Positions 37,895-50,730 are shown, counted from the stretch's first letter. The stretch: 64,000 nt of DNA from Parasponia andersonii (GCA_002914805.1 JXTB01000187.1:320619-384618), one strand, 5' to 3'. Translations and numbers: made by a program. Notes: a model not told the origin generated them from the sequence alone.

Positions 37895-38565
37895 AAATAA
37901 TTAATAGGTGGTGACAATGATGCATTGCTATTATCACAAGTTTACCTGTAGTGACATTTGAATTCAACAAATGATTTTTTTTCTTATAATGAAATATTAT
38001 TTATCCTAGTGTGCTATTGATCTAGTGTGATCTGAGAATGATATTGTACATACCTGATATTTGATCGGTTATACTATTTTGGTACCTAACAATCTGTGTT
38101 TTAGTTATAGAAGTTCATATTCTTAACTTCTAGTCCTGATTTTCGTCATTATTTCTATAATTAATTATCAACTTATAGTCATCATTTCTAACCTCTTTTG
38201 TCAAGGTTTTGTGCCTACTAAGCCATAAGCCATTTCGTGATTCTATATCTTTTGTGAACTTTTTTATTACATTCCTTTACGTGGTATTAGCATGTTGGCA
38301 GAATTCTAACACCAGATGCAAAGTGTATGTTATACATTTCTTTATTTAACGAGTATTTGATTTGATACTCCTACACTTTATAACTAATAGTTCACTTTTC
38401 TTTTAGTTGTTATCTCTTGTCATTTTACTTGTAGTCTTTTTCATGTTTGAATTCGGAATAAAATTCTCTTTAAGAAAGAAGAATATGAAAATCTAAATTT
38501 TTAAATTCTGTTTCAGTAATTTTTGCTAAAATAAAATAATTAATTAAAAATTTTAAAAATAAAAT
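37895..38565. other. AT-rich intergenic stretch, no gene seen
   Basis: Nothing recognised between the LINE relic and the LTR that follows. Confidence 0.5.
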
Positions 38566-38569
38566 AAAA

Positions 38570-41205
38570 TATTTTATAAGTGGTGGGATCCATAATTTAA
38601 TTTTTGAAAACACGCTCTTTCTTCTCTCCATCTTTCTCCCGGCAACCCATCTTCCTTCTTTTTCCTTTTCTTTCTTCTTTCTTGTCCATCACATGAATTC
38701 CTCTCTCCCAAAACATTTTCTTTGCAGCTCACTAAAAGTCCAGTCACTGGACTGCTGCTGTACCGACGAGCTAACCAGCGACAAAAAGAAGTCCAGGAAA
38801 TTCTCTGGTAGCTAGTAGCTCCCTTAGTGCTGCCGTGTATGGATGTTTCTAGTTTCACAAAGAACACTATTTTTAGCGTTTTCCAACGATTTAAGCAACC
38901 ATTAGCCATTCTCGTCCCGTCTAGCTAGCACGTAAGGCCTTTCCCGACTTGTACCGACTCTCCTTAAGCACTGATTTCCAACGAATCAGTCCCATTGAGC
39001 CTTTGAAGTTTTGTTAAACAATTATATAATAAATTTTGTTGGTATTTTCGCGATTCTTGGATGGAAATTGTGCGAATAAAGTTAAGTAAATGAGTGATTA
39101 ATATTATTAAAGATTAAAATCTGGTTTATGACAATTTTGAAGAGAAATCTTGATATATTACTAAATACATTTTAGAAGTTCACATATTTGTAATTTGAAA
39201 AAAAATGGTATTTTCATAATCTGGCCAATATTAGGCTCCTAGGCTGGTATGTCTGAAACTGGGCCTTGGGCTCACTAAGAAAATTTTCAAAAATAATTTC
39301 GAGAAGTTGGTAATTTTATAATTATTTAGTAATGTTGATATTTTTCAAAATATCTTTGAAAATTGATACTTTTGTGACTTTCGGAACTAATGCCTTTTTA
39401 TAGCTTGTGACCTTGAAACGAAGTTTCGACCTTAAATTTGGATTTAGTGAGGTCGAAAGACGATCTTTGATATATAACATTAATATGTTTCAAAGTGTCA
39501 TAATTTCGAGATATATTGCTCATGAGTAGTCTCATTTTTGCATACTACGATATGAGTTTCAGGCGAGTTCGAATTGGTCAAATCATATATTTAACCTAAC
39601 TAATTTGGATATTAGGGATCCAGTAGTGAGTTCTATTTCATGATTTGAGGCTCTGTTAGAAAATCAAATTTTCAAACCAAATGATCAAGGGTTCGAAAAC
39701 AACTCTCGACCTTCCAAAAGACTGTCAAATGACGTCAAACATCCTCAAAAATACAACAGAACTAATTTGGATACTAGAGATCCAGTAGTGAGTTCTATTT
39801 CATGATTTGAGACTCTGTTAGAAATCAAATTTTCAAACCAAATGATCAAGGGTTCGAAAACAACTCTCGACCTTCTAAAAGACTGTCAAATGACGTCAAA
39901 CATCCTCAATAGTACTATAGCATTATCTAGTAATTTGATTGAGGTAGGGGTTTAATTACTTAGTTTATACATGCTTTAATTTAAATTATGCATTATGACT
40001 ATTTTGTGAAAAATTGTGAGTAAAACTATATTTTGAAAAATTATTGAAAAATCTTAGATTATTCTAGAATTGAACCATGTGACTTTTATACATATTTGTA
40101 AAATCGTTATTTTGGGGTGATTCGGTAAATTTGCTGCCTATAGTATAGTAAATTCTAGAATAATATCAAATAAAGTTTTAAAGCATTATTTGGTTATGTT
40201 TCACATGGTTATTATATATCTTGTTACATGTTGTACATAGTATAAGATCACACATGAGATACATCTTAGGCATCGAGGTATTTAGTAGGCGACCAATATC
40301 TCCAGCCTTGGTGAGAGCCTGTAAATGTGTGTGAGATCTATTGATTACCTCCCACTTAATAGGTATAGGTATTCAGTTACTCTTCTGATTTAGTAGGAAT
40401 AGACACATAGGTATCTTCCAGTTTTCTGGGATAAGTATCAGGTAGAGAGTACTTAGTACATATAGTACAAATTACTCTGATTCGTGATGAGATAATATGA
40501 GCTCATAAGATGAGATGATTTATGATATGTACAATTTTGCAGTTTTAGTTTTGGTTTTGAATATGTGATTATTTTGGATTTCAATTATTTTATAAACTCC
40601 GTTTATAAATAAATTTTGGAACAAGTATTAATTATGCAGGTTTGATAAAAATTTCATCTATTCAAAATGATAATTGGATTTGTATTGAGCATATGAATGC
40701 TCATCCTCTTACTTCCTCATATTTTTAGGTGTTAAATTATTTTTAGTAATTGTCATGGTGGTTAAACAAACTATTTGAATTATATCTCCAGTCATGCTTC
40801 TATTCCTTAATGGGTGTCTATATCCTATTTCGATTTTTTTCCTTATTCATATATTTAGCTTAGTTTATTATTCTTATTGAGTGTATGTACAAGGACAATA
40901 AATCTACAAATCTGAGTATTTGGAATTATAAATAATTTTTTTGTAAACTATTTTTGGACTACGGACTCATTTTACTAAAATTTATGATTTTAAATAATGA
41001 GTTTCCAAATGAAAATCCCTCTAAAGTTTGAGTATATATTTTATTGAAAAATTAAAACTAATGAGAGGATTTTTAATTTTAAAATTTACTTATTTTTGAA
41101 GAATAAATTTCTAAGTATTTAATTTTCTGAAATTTTAGAAATTACTATTTATTATTATTTCAACTTAAAATTACTAAAAATGGTAGGTTTAGAATTCAAT
41201 CGTGA
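38570..41205 (+). mobile_element. Solo LTR of a Tekay-like Ty3/gypsy element
   Basis: Landmarks match the LTR at 58066-60266 in order: a CT- and GC-rich 5' portion (38615-38990), TTAACCTAACTAATTTGGATATTAGG (in two adjacent pieces) with a GATTTGAGGCTCTGTTAGAAA block (39590-39665), TGACGTCAAAC (39891), GAGGTAGGGGTTTAATTACTT (39943) and TCCTCTTACTTCC (40703). It ends near CGTGACG (about 41199). No primer binding site or internal domain follows, so it is a solo or truncated LTR. It is unusually long because of an internal tandem duplication. Confidence 0.5.
39599..39910 (+). repeat. 162-bp tandem duplication inside the LTR
   Basis: The unit ACTAATTTGGATA starts at 39599 and 39761, and both copies run to TGACGTCAAACATCCTCAA. 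They differ by only a few bases over about 150, so the duplication is younger than the LTR itself. Confidence 0.9.
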
Positions 41206-41244
41206 CGTTTAGATTTTTACTTAAAAAAAATCAACTAATTGACC

Positions 41245-42222
41245 ATATATGCTCTACTCCGTAAAAGTTTGCAAATTACAATCTGTGCTTTGGGATACAT
41301 AATCGGCAAAAATACCCTCTAAAAGATAACAGTGCCCGTCTCTAATCTTTCTCTGCTCTGTGCTTAATAATTTTACTCAACATTTTGATATTTAGAGAAA
41401 AAAGAAAAGAAGAAAAAACTCAGAAATAAACAAAAACTCAAATGCTCTCCTGCACTCTCTATCTCCATCTCTCTCTTTCCCTCTCTATTCATCAATTTGG
41501 ATAGGGACTAGATAAAACACACACACAAACACTCTCTCTCTCTCTCTCTCTCTCTGGGTGGGCGTCGACGGGTTTTGTCTCTCCCATCTCTATTAACGGT
41601 GCCATCAAGGGTGCATATGCCAAAACTTCACAGTCTCTATGCTTCCTCTCTTTTTTATCGAAGCTCTCTCTCATCTTTGCTCTGAATCACCCACACACTC
41701 TCTACTTTCAATCCCCAGATAGATAGAATTTTGATGTAGCATCCAACAAAATCGAATTTCATCGAAAGCTTTTCGGAAGCCCTATAAATTATTATTGTTT
41801 TTCATTCCAATATCGAATTTCATCGAAAGCATGACTTCATAAAGAATTTCTTTCTTTAAAATAAGAAAAAATGCGTCAACAACAAATAAAAAGCAATAGG
41901 GGACTCTCTAAGCTATTCTCCATCCTTTGCACCATTATCAGTCCGGTTCAAATTTCATCCAAAGAAGAGAGAGCGAGAGAGGTCGATGAACATAGATTAT
42001 GTAGAGAAAACAGAACATGGAGATGGAACAGATACAATGCATATGAGTTCAAGATTGAGAGTTCTAGATATTTTTTTAGCCAAAATATTTCAACACGAGC
42101 ATATATTAAATGGATCATAGATTCCTTCAAAAAGAAAAAAGAAGGAAAAAAAAAAAACAAAGAGATGGAGCATAGATATTTTTGGGGTACTTTTGTCTAT
42201 TATTTATACAGAGCATAATTTT
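41245..42222. mobile_element. Possible MULE-like element with gene-leader-like interior
   Basis: The left side reads TGCTCTACTCCG, then GGCAAAAATACCC, then GTGCCCGTCTCT. The right side read in reverse gives TGCTCTGTATAA, then GACAAAAGTACCCC, then GCTCCATCTCTT. The order is the same with a gap on the left, as in degenerate long terminal inverted repeats of Mutator-like elements. The interior is CT-rich with a (CT)n run (41531-41556) and a twice-used CGAATTTCATCGAAAGC, like a captured 5' leader. No 9-bp target duplication is evident. Confidence 0.25.
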
Positions 42223-42321
42223 TAACTTTTGTTGAGTTGAACAATAGATGTCAAATTAAGGATCTTTTGGAGCATAGTTAATAAAATTTCTCCTACTACT
42301 ATATTTGGGTGTAATTAATTA

Positions 42322-43038
42322 TGAGTTAATTTGAATTGGGCCCAATGTACAAGAGGGTAGATTAAGCAGGCTCAGTAGGTCCCTTGCCTACAGGCTACAC
42401 AGATAAAAGAATTGGACTACTTGAAGTAACACACAAGGGTACAGGTATTGGGCCCCTGTGCCTGTCTGTGAGGGAGAAGGGCCACGGACTTTACCTTAGC
42501 CCTATACGCCCCTGTAGGGGCTGTAAACTTAAAGGGATGCCTCCCAATAGTCCCTCATGTATACGGCTCTTTTCTCTGTTAAAAATTCTTATTAGATATT
42601 TTGATCTTCTCTGTTCTAGATTGTTCCAGTTTAAGTGTTTTTAATTGGATTAAGAGTCTACTAATACTCTATTATAAATAAATGGCATGGGTGATAGGCT
42701 AACATAAAATTTTCATTATTTTGTTAACTTTCTTAGAAAATCTAGAGAGAATTTAGGGAGGGCAAAGTGAGAGTGCTGGAGTAATTGATTCCTTGAAGGA
42801 GAAGCGATCCTTGTTGGTATGTTGACCATAGGAGATTTCGAAAAGGAGTACATACTCCATAGCAAACCAATTCCTGTCTCAGAGAGGAAGATCTTCTGGT
42901 TGTGAGTGATGTAATATTTAATCTCTATGCAATTGATGTGTAATGTTCATGTGCGTAGAAAGATAGCCTAACAAAATAGTTTTGATTTTGCTTTTCTACT
43001 GCGTACTCATAAAAATTTTAAAGGTTATGTTCCTTACA
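42322..43038 (+). mobile_element. Probable solo LTR
   Basis: Starts TGAGTTAATTTGAATTGGGC and ends GGTTATGTTCCTTACA. The right part (GTGTAATGTTCATGTGCG, then CTTTTCTACTGCG) has the style of a plant LTR U5 region. A TATA-like TATTATAAATAAATGG is near 42669. No primer site follows the CA end, and the flanking five bases (AATTA and GTTTT) do not match, so boundaries are tentative. Confidence 0.35.
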
Positions 43039-43465
43039 GTTTTGTCTATTGCTCTTTTAACAGCATTTATAAGATGGCATGATCACAAAGCGAAATTTCA
43101 GCATACTGCGTGAGGATGCAGTGCAATAGCATAATCCCTCATTTAGACCTGCATGCGACTAAGCAAGACAATGAACCCTTTAGATTAAGAGGCAGCATAG
43201 GCCACAAAGAAATCGTAGTTTTGATGGCCAAACGGCCAAATAGACCCTCACGGCGCAAGGGCCACGGAAACCTTAAGGGAGAAAAATCTTGCCTTGTCAT
43301 GTCATTTGTTTTAACTTAAATTTGTAAAATATAGAAGATCAGGAATTGAAGTTTACTAATATGTTTTTTAACTTGAAATTTAAGTTTAACTAGCTAAACT
43401 TTGAATATTTTTTCAGTTTCTTCAAAATTTACTTTTAATGTTGTTGTGCTGTCTAAAAACTTATA
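43039..43465. other. Spacer between the solo LTR and the Tat element
   Basis: Less AT-rich than average, with an open frame at 43110-43319 that I do not recognise. It may be a leftover of an earlier repeat. Confidence 0.4.
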
Positions 43466-44057
43466 TGTTGATTAATGCCAGAAAGGGAAAGTTAGCGACT
43501 AAGAGAACGTGTTAGGTCGCACGAGTAAGTTAAGTGCGACCTCTTCTGAGTAAGTCGAATGCGACCTCCCTCCGAATAAAATATGACATCCTCTGAACGA
43601 GTTAAGTGCGACCAGAATGAAAAGGAAACTAGATCAAACTTCGTCAAACGTGTAATCTACAAAGAAAGGGAAACAAAAGTTTCTCTTTCAAGATATAATA
43701 CCCAGTTATATTGTTACTCAAATTGTATTTTATGATTATACACTTATCCATTTTTACAATTGGGAAACATTGAGCCACCCTCACTTATAAAAAGAGAGTT
43801 CAATGCTGTTGTGAGGGATCTTTGACTTCTGAGGAAAACTTTGGGGATTTATTATTTTTACTTCCTGGAAACTTAACGAAACTCTTGTAATCCTCCAGAA
43901 AATAGTGAACAACAGTGGATATAGATTCATCTTTTTTGGGACCGAACCACTATAAAATTCTTGTCTCTTTTACTTGCTTTGATTGATCAACCCTTTTTAC
44001 ATACAAACCACATCTTACAATTTCTTAAATTCATTATTGACAAAACCTCCGTCAACA
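43466..44057 (+). repeat. 5' LTR of the Tat element (592 bp)
   Basis: Begins TGTTG and ends CAACA. Contains a TATA box (TTATAAAAAG at about 43786) and, in the U3 part, three copies of a motif like GAGTAAGTTAAGTGCGACC (43523-43613). Confidence 0.9.
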
Positions 44058-44075
44058 ATTGGTGCTAGAAAGAGG
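44058..44075 (+). promoter_or_regulatory. Primer binding site of the Tat element
   Basis: ATTGGTGCTAGAAAGAGG immediately follows the LTR CA end. TGGNGC at this spot is the usual complement of a tRNA 3' end in Tat elements; I cannot name the tRNA with confidence. Confidence 0.6.
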
Positions 44076-44118
44076 ACTATTCCGGCAAAGAAGTTTGTCA
44101 ATTCCGCTTAGTTCAACA

Positions 44119-45860
44119 ATGGCAAATACCAGAAACACTACCAGAATCACCAGAACTAGCTAGAACTAACCCTAAAGCACTGCTGCTGCACAGATAGATC
44201 CTGCTCAGGATCAGCCTACCGTGACCGTACCAGAAAATATTGTCTAGAGACAGGATCACATGGAGGAAGCACTGGTGAACCTTCTGCAAATTAGAAGTCA
44301 GATTAATGACTCTCTACGATGACTTGCTGAGGGACAGATGCTAACTCTACCACAGCGCGAACATCTCAGAGAACATTCTGCTCAACAATCTGAGAGAGAA
44401 AATCAGATCCTGGAGACAGGGAACTGCGACCAGCATAAAGCCCGGCAAGAGCGTCATAGAGATAGCACCTCCAAGGGAAAAGGCAAAGTCGCAGACTTGC
44501 CCCTGGAATCCGGAACTGAAAGTTCGAGCACAAATCGTAATCGTCAACAATCTTCTTGGAGAGAAACCATCAATCGTGATGGTCTAAACAATGAGCAAAA
44601 ACGACAATCGATGAATGTCTTTGAAAGGATTAGTAGGAAATCTCGACAGAATCATACATACCTAAGACAACATCTAGAGCAGCGACGCAATCAAGAGCGA
44701 TCCACATCGCATCTTAATGACCAAAGTCGATCTCGTTGCATTAATTCAACAGAAACCCCACAAAGGTCACAGCAGACCCTGCCTGACCAATCTGCCTTAA
44801 ATCACGATAACAACCAAAGGCCACTCCTACCACTAAAAAAAGATAATATTCTCCCTCTCCCTCTGAACATCGATGTTCATAAATTGAGGATCGCATTAGA
44901 TACACTTGCCGGCTGGGACGATGAGCTCATTGATGGGTATCGTCAATCGCCATTCAGCGAGGAGGTTCGAGCTGCTGCCTTACCTACCGAATTTAAACTT
45001 CCCACTATAAACACTTTTGATAGGAAAACTAATCCGCAAGATCATATGGATCACATCAACATCCTGATGGAACTGCATCGGGTTGATGATCTCGCACATT
45101 GCAGATGTTTTGCTGTAACTCTCATAGGAGCAGTGAGGAAGTGGTTCCGTGGACTCAAGTCCGGCTCAATCTCATCCTGGCAACAACTCCAGACTGTATT
45201 CTTGAGCAATTCCAGGCTGCGAAGAATTTCACTGTTCTACTGGTCAGTCAGTCTGTTATTCGGCAAGGTTCGGAGGAAACTCTACGATCTTACCTAAATC
45301 GCTTTACCTTAGAATTGGCGAAGGTCAACAACCTACCTGAAGGAAGAGTTTTAACTCTAATGATGGCTCGGGTGCGACCAGAAACTAAACTTTGGGAAGA
45401 TTTACTTAAGCGAGAGTGCAAAACCTTTGAAGATTTCTATCGTAGAGTTGGTCGGCATCTAAGGGTGGAATCTTCACGCGAAAATCTTCATAAGGTCACA
45501 AAAGAAGGAAGAAAGGATGCTGCTAAAGATACGATCACAAACAACAACAATAATAAAAGGTCGAATAAAAGGAGTAATGAATAAACGACTGATAAGCAGC
45601 CCCAATAGAAAAAGCAGGGGGTTCCAAAAGCTCCCATGAGGTTCAACAACTATACTGAACTGAACATTACCCATAGTTTATATTTATGCGGTCACGAACC
45701 AGTAGGAGAGGTATCATCAACCGGAACCAATGAAAAGAGATAGAGCGAGACGCGACCCCAGCAAGTTCTACCAGTATCACAATGACATGGGACACGATAC
45801 CAATAACTGCTTTGCCTTGAAAGATGAAATCGAAAAATTAATTAAAGAAGAGCGGCTACG
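44119..45860 (+). pseudogene. gag: gag of the Tat element
   Basis: Capsid-like protein that packages the element RNA into cytoplasmic particles. A likely ATG at 44119 (MANTRNTT) is followed by several stops, then a long open stretch from 44338. The basic, Gln/Arg-rich N-terminus leads into the Retrotrans_gag domain (PF03732) with NPQDHMDHI, FAVTLIGAVRKWFRGL and SISSWQQL. A frameshift near 45180-45290 moves the frame; the domain resumes as SQSVIRQGSEETLRSYLNRF and ends at a stop at 45582. A knuckle-like segment (YQYHNDMGHDTNNCFALK, about 45766-45820) fits the Tat gag C-terminus, but its first Cys is missing. Not functional as it stands. Confidence 0.8.
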
Positions 45861-46020
45861 GCCGTACACTAAACTGAATAATGAAAGGCGAGAAGAAGAC
45901 CGACAATGACCTCCAGAAATTCAACGCGAGGTGCGAACTATTTTTGGAGGCCCGCACATTGGTGGAAGAGCGCAAGACAGGTATACATGAGAAGAGCGAT
46001 AACAACCATTAACTAATATC

Positions 46021-46505
46021 ATGCATCTAAAGCAGCGACCACGAAAGCTTCAACGGGTACCGGATATGGATATTACCTTTACGGAGCAGGATGCCAAGGA
46101 GGTCTATTACCAGGACAATGATGCGTTGGTCATAAAGATCAACAGTGGAAGCACGCAACTATGGCGAGTATTGGTCGATAATGGCAGTGCTGTCAACATC
46201 TTGTACTATGACGCCTCAAGAAGATAGGGTTGAGTGAAAGCGACCTGAAGCCCGCTGTCACCCCACTTTACGGATTTACTGGTAACAGCATAATACCCAG
46301 GGGCATGATTGAGTTAATGGTCAATGTTGGAACCTATCTTAGGGTTTCAACGGTAATGACCCAATTCTTAGTTGTGGATTACTCCTCTGCATTGAATGCT
46401 ATACTAGGAAGACCAACACTGAGGGAACTTCGAGCAGTAACTTCGATCTATCATCTCACTATGAAGTTCCCAACTCAACAAGGAGTAGGCGAGGTGCGAG
46501 GTGCG
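46021..46505 (+). pseudogene. Retroviral-type aspartic protease of the Tat element
   Basis: Would cut the polyprotein. The active-site segment WRVLVDNGSAVNILYYDA carries D-N-G, the form common in Tat elements, instead of D-S/T-G. The second half (NAILGRPTLRELRAVTS, about 46395-46445) matches the ILGR motif at the end of plant Ty3/gypsy proteases. The two halves are in different frames (break near 46225). Confidence 0.8.
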
Positions 46506-46800
46506 AGGTAACCAATATGATGCGAGGACTTGTTATAATAACTCAATAAAGCTTGCAACAAAAGATATAACACCTTGCACGATGATGGTCCAGCTACAAG
46601 GAGAAACATCAAGGAAAGCATCAGAAGCGTCAGGTGAAGCATCCAGCGGAACATCAATCGATGACCTCGACCCTCGAGAAATCGATGGTGAGGTCAAACT
46701 GGACCTATAGAAGACTTGGAAGATTTGCCAATCGATAGGTCTTCGAAGGTTCTTAAAATCAGAGCGAAGCTTCAAGAACCCGTGCGAGCTTCAAGAATCC

Positions 46801-48225
46801 GTGCGAGCTTCATTAATCGCTTTTTTGAAATCAAATTTGGATATCTTTGCATGGCAACATTTGGATATGGTGGGGATTGATCCAAATATCATGTGTCACT
46901 ACCTCAATATAGATACAACGAGGAAGCCTGTGTGGCAAAAAAAAAAAGCCATGAATCCAGAATGCTACGTTGTATTGAAAGAAGAGGTAGAAAAGCTACT
47001 CGAGATTGGATTCATTAGGGAATCTTTTTATCCAAACTAGATTGCAAACCCAATTTTAGTAAAGAAATGCAACGGGAAGTGGAGAACTTGTATCGATTTC
47101 ACTGACCTCAACAAGGCGTGCCCGAAGGATAGTTTTCCCCTTCCGAGAATCGACTAACTCGTAGATGCAGCATCGGGACATGAACTGTTAAGTTTTATGG
47201 ACGTATATTCTGGATATAATCAAATCCCCATGTACGAGCTTGATGAGGAGCATACTTTGTTCATCACTGACCGAGGATTTTACTATTATAAGAAGATGCC
47301 TTTTGGACTTATCAACGCGGGAGCGACTTATCAGCGTCTTGTCAATATGATATTTGCAAAACAAATTGGCAAGACAATGGAAGTATATGTTGATGACATG
47401 CTGGTGAAATCGAAGGGAGCTGAAGATCACATCAAGCATCTTGATGAGATGTTCAAAATTATTTGAAAATATCAGATGAGGCTAAACCCCCAGAAATGCG
47501 CATTCGGGGTAGGATTTGGAAAATTCCTGGGGTTCATGGTCAACCAGCGAGGAATCGAAGCTAATCCCCAGAAGATACAAGTACTAATCGATATGCAATC
47601 CCCCCGCAAACCCAAAGACGTTCAAAGCTTAGCGAGAAGAGTGGCTGCATTAAGTCGATTTGTATCCAGATCAACAGATAAGTGCCAACCATTCTTCGAA
47701 GTACTGAAGGGTTCGAAGAGGTTCGAGTGGATGGAAGAATGCGAGCAGACATTTTGAGAATTGAAAGCACACTTAGGTTCTCCTCCACTCTTGTCGAAGC
47801 CAAACCGGGGGAAGAATTGTATTTGTACCTCACTGTTTCCAAATATATGACAAGTGCTGTGTTAATTTGAGAAGAAGAAAAGATACACCAACTGGTATAC
47901 TACATAAGTAAAAGATTGCTTGATACCGAAGCAAGATATCTAGAGATAGAGAAGTTGGCATTAGCACTCATCGTTGCATCCAGGAAGCTTCGACCTTATT
48001 TTTATGCGTACTCCATCAATGTTTTCACGAATTTTCTATTAAAGCAGGTTTTGCAAAAACCTGAGACTTCAAGACGACTACTTAAGTGGGCAATTGAGTT
48101 GAGTCAGTTTGACATCAATTTTCAACCCCGCACTGCGATTAAAGGGCAAGCTCTTGCAGATTTCATTGCAAAATTCACATATGATATCAATCTTCCGATA
48201 GAAGTAATCAAAAAACTTGCTACAA
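46801..48225 (+). pseudogene. Reverse transcriptase and first RNase H of the Tat element
   Basis: Copies the RNA into DNA. RT motifs in order: [62 protein letters not shown], the catalytic VYVDDML (Tyr-Val-Asp-Asp at 47386-47397), and CAFGVGFGKFLGFMVNQRG. The RNase H/connection part includes ALSRFVSRSTDKC and ELKAHLGSPPLLSKP. Stops interrupt at 47038 (TAG for a conserved Trp), 47155 (TAA for Gln), 47464, 47756 and 47868 (TGA, each where family members have Arg). A short frame change occurs near 47815. Confidence 0.88.
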
Positions 48226-48234
48226 ATTTATCAA

Positions 48235-48640
48235 AATTGTGGAAACTTTACGTTGATGGATGGTTAAACGAGAATGGAGCCAGTGCGAGCTTAGTACTAA
48301 TCAGTCCTGAAGGGTACAATATTTATTCTGTACTTCGCTTAAAATTTTCAGCGTCAAATAATGAGGCAGAATATGAAGAACTGATAGCTGGGCTAAAGCT
48401 CGCATGAGAAATGAAGGTCGAAATGATTAAGGTATACAGTGATTCCCAGCTGGTCGTTTGTCAAATGATCGGCGATTATCAAGCAAGAGGAGAAAAAATG
48501 ATGGCTTATTTAAAGGAGGTACGAAGACTCTTCTCGACATTTACTGCCTATAACATTCAACTTCTTCCTTGCATTAAAAATACTCGGGCAGATGCTCTAG
48601 CTAAGCTCGCCTCAACAAAAGATGCCAAATTATTAAAGGT
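48235..48640 (+). pseudogene. Archaeal-type second RNase H of the Tat element
   Basis: Lies between the first RNase H and integrase. The acidic catalytic set is visible: KLYVDGWLNENGASASL (Asp at about 48255), NNEAEYEELIAGLKLA (Glu), VYSDSQLVV (Asp) and NTRADALAKLAS (Asp). This is the RVT_3-like fold gained by Tat elements. A TGA at 48405 replaces the Arg expected after LKLA. Confidence 0.85.
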
Positions 48641-48849
48641 GGTCCCTGTCGAGTTTCTTGCAAAACCAAGTATCGAAGTAGAGCCCCAAATAACCATGCC
48701 GGTTGACAAGAAACCATCGTGGATGGATCCTATAATGAAGTATATACATAATGGTGACCTCCTCGAAAACAAAGACGATGCAAAGCGACTTCGAATGAAG
48801 GTAGCTCACTATGTCATCTATGACGAGAAGTTTTATCGAAGAAGTTTTA

Positions 48850-49953
48850 GTTCGCTGTTGTTATTATGTGTCGATGAAGAAAAAACACACTATATTATGA
48901 GGAAAATTCACGATGGAATATGTGAAAACCATTCCGGGGGGTAGGCACTTGTGAACAAAGTTCTAAGACAAAGGTATTTTTGGCCAACTATGAAGAAGGA
49001 TATAATGGAATTTGCTAAGAGGTGTGACAAATATCAACGATTTGCAACTATTCCTAGAATGACACATGTTCTTCTAACTCCAATTACCAGTCCATGGCCA
49101 TTTGTAGTGTGGGGAATTGATATTATGGGAATGCTTCCATTGGCACGAGGTGGATTAAAATATGCGGTAGTCGCAGTCAATTATTTCACCAAGTGGACAG
49201 AAGCTAAAGCCTTGAGTACCATTTCTGCAAAGAAGATAGATTTTGTTTACAAATCTATAATCTGCCGTTATGGTATATCACATTCCATAATTTCTGATAA
49301 TGGGAAACAATTTGACTACGATGAGTTCTGTAACTTCTGCGACAACTTAGGCATCAAGAAGAATTTCTCTGCTGTTATTCATCCACAAGCCAATAGACAG
49401 GTCGAGGCTATAAACAAGATACTTAAACAAAACATAAAAGACAAAGATAAAACAGCATAAAGGAGCTTGGCCAAAAGTACTCCTTGAAGTATTATGGGCT
49501 TATCGCACCACTCAACGAACCACTATTGGAGAGAGTCCATTCTCTTTAGCTTATAGATACGAAGCAATGGTACCAATAGAAATTGATGCGAGCTCTCTAC
49601 GACGATCTACCTATGAGCAAGATCAGAATGGTGCGCTGATGAGGATTGAGCTCGATCTTTTAGAAGAAAGGCGTGAGCAGTCTCAACTTCGGATCGCATC
49701 ATATCAACAGTGCACGACTCAATATTATAACTCTAAAGTTAGAAGCTGAGGGTTTGAAGTTGGTGATCTTGTTCTTCGACAGGTTCTACCTAATAATAAA
49801 GAGCACGGTGCTGGTATATTTGGACCCTCTTGGGAAGGACCATATGTTTTTGATGTCGTTATTCGACTTAGGACATATAAGTTAGCTCGCACTGGTGGAC
49901 AAAAGATCGAGCATGCTTGGAATGCAGAACAACTTCGTCGCTATTATAAGTAA
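48850..49953 (+). pseudogene. Integrase of the Tat element
   Basis: Would insert the DNA copy into the nuclear genome. The zinc-binding region has its two His (IHDGICENH) but the CxxC pair is CDKY, so the second Cys is lost. The rve core has the D,D-35-E triad: GIDIMG, SDNGKQFD and RQVEAINK, with exactly 35 residues between the second Asp and Glu. The C-terminal part (VLWAYRTTQRTTIGESPFSL, then GDLVLR and SWEGPYVF) ends with LRRYYK and TAA at 49951-49953; no chromodomain follows. Stops lie at 48942, 49458 and 49748. Confidence 0.9.
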
Positions 49954-50730
49954 ATCTTCATGTATTCATCATTTATGGGACATCTTGTATTCATCATTCA
50001 TCAATAAAGATAACTACTTATATTCGTCATTGATTGGTCGTCATTCGTTGGTCGTCATTCGTTATTTGTCATTCATTTTCCGTCATTCGTCATCATCAAT
50101 AAGGATGTCTCCTCATCGATCATTCAATTTGGTTCACCTTTTATAGTTTTATGGCAATCTTTGAACACCATAAAACTCGGGGGCAGTGGGATTAGAATTT
50201 TATCTCCTACTTGCTTCCTAAGGGACTATGCAAACGTCCATTTAGACGTTGGAATTTTAGAGATCCTTGCTAAGTTTCTAAAACTTTAAGAAAATCTTAG
50301 GATTTTCTCCTCGCTTTATGCCATAGCATGTCGTATTATGCAATTTCCCTCCTCGAACAATAAAGTAACTAAGCAAAATATTCATTGTTCGATGTGATAT
50401 ATTGCTATATTACATTTTGCCATGGAAATTTTGAAAAATAATATTGAGTTTGCATCACTCATACTTACTATTTTCTTAAGCGACCTATCCTATCATAATA
50501 CTTAAAATCCGTTTTAAGTTTATTGGATTCAAATCACAATAGCATATCGATCAGTCACCTAGTGATTGACTACTTGGTTAAATTATGCATCTTTATATTA
50601 CAATGCAGTGTTTTAATTGTTTTGCAGGAATAAACCATTTATTGATAAAAGCTCGCACATGTACGCAAGCAAAGTATTACAAACAAAAAGGGGACCAAGC
50701 CCGCATTGTTCTGAAATTAAAAAAAAAAAA
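49954..50730 (+). other. Spacer between integrase and the antisense gene
   Basis: Contains degenerate TCATTCGT/GTCATT repeats (49985-50095) and a CTCGGGGGCAGTGGGA purine-rich stretch (50177-50192). No protein is recognised. Confidence 0.5.
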
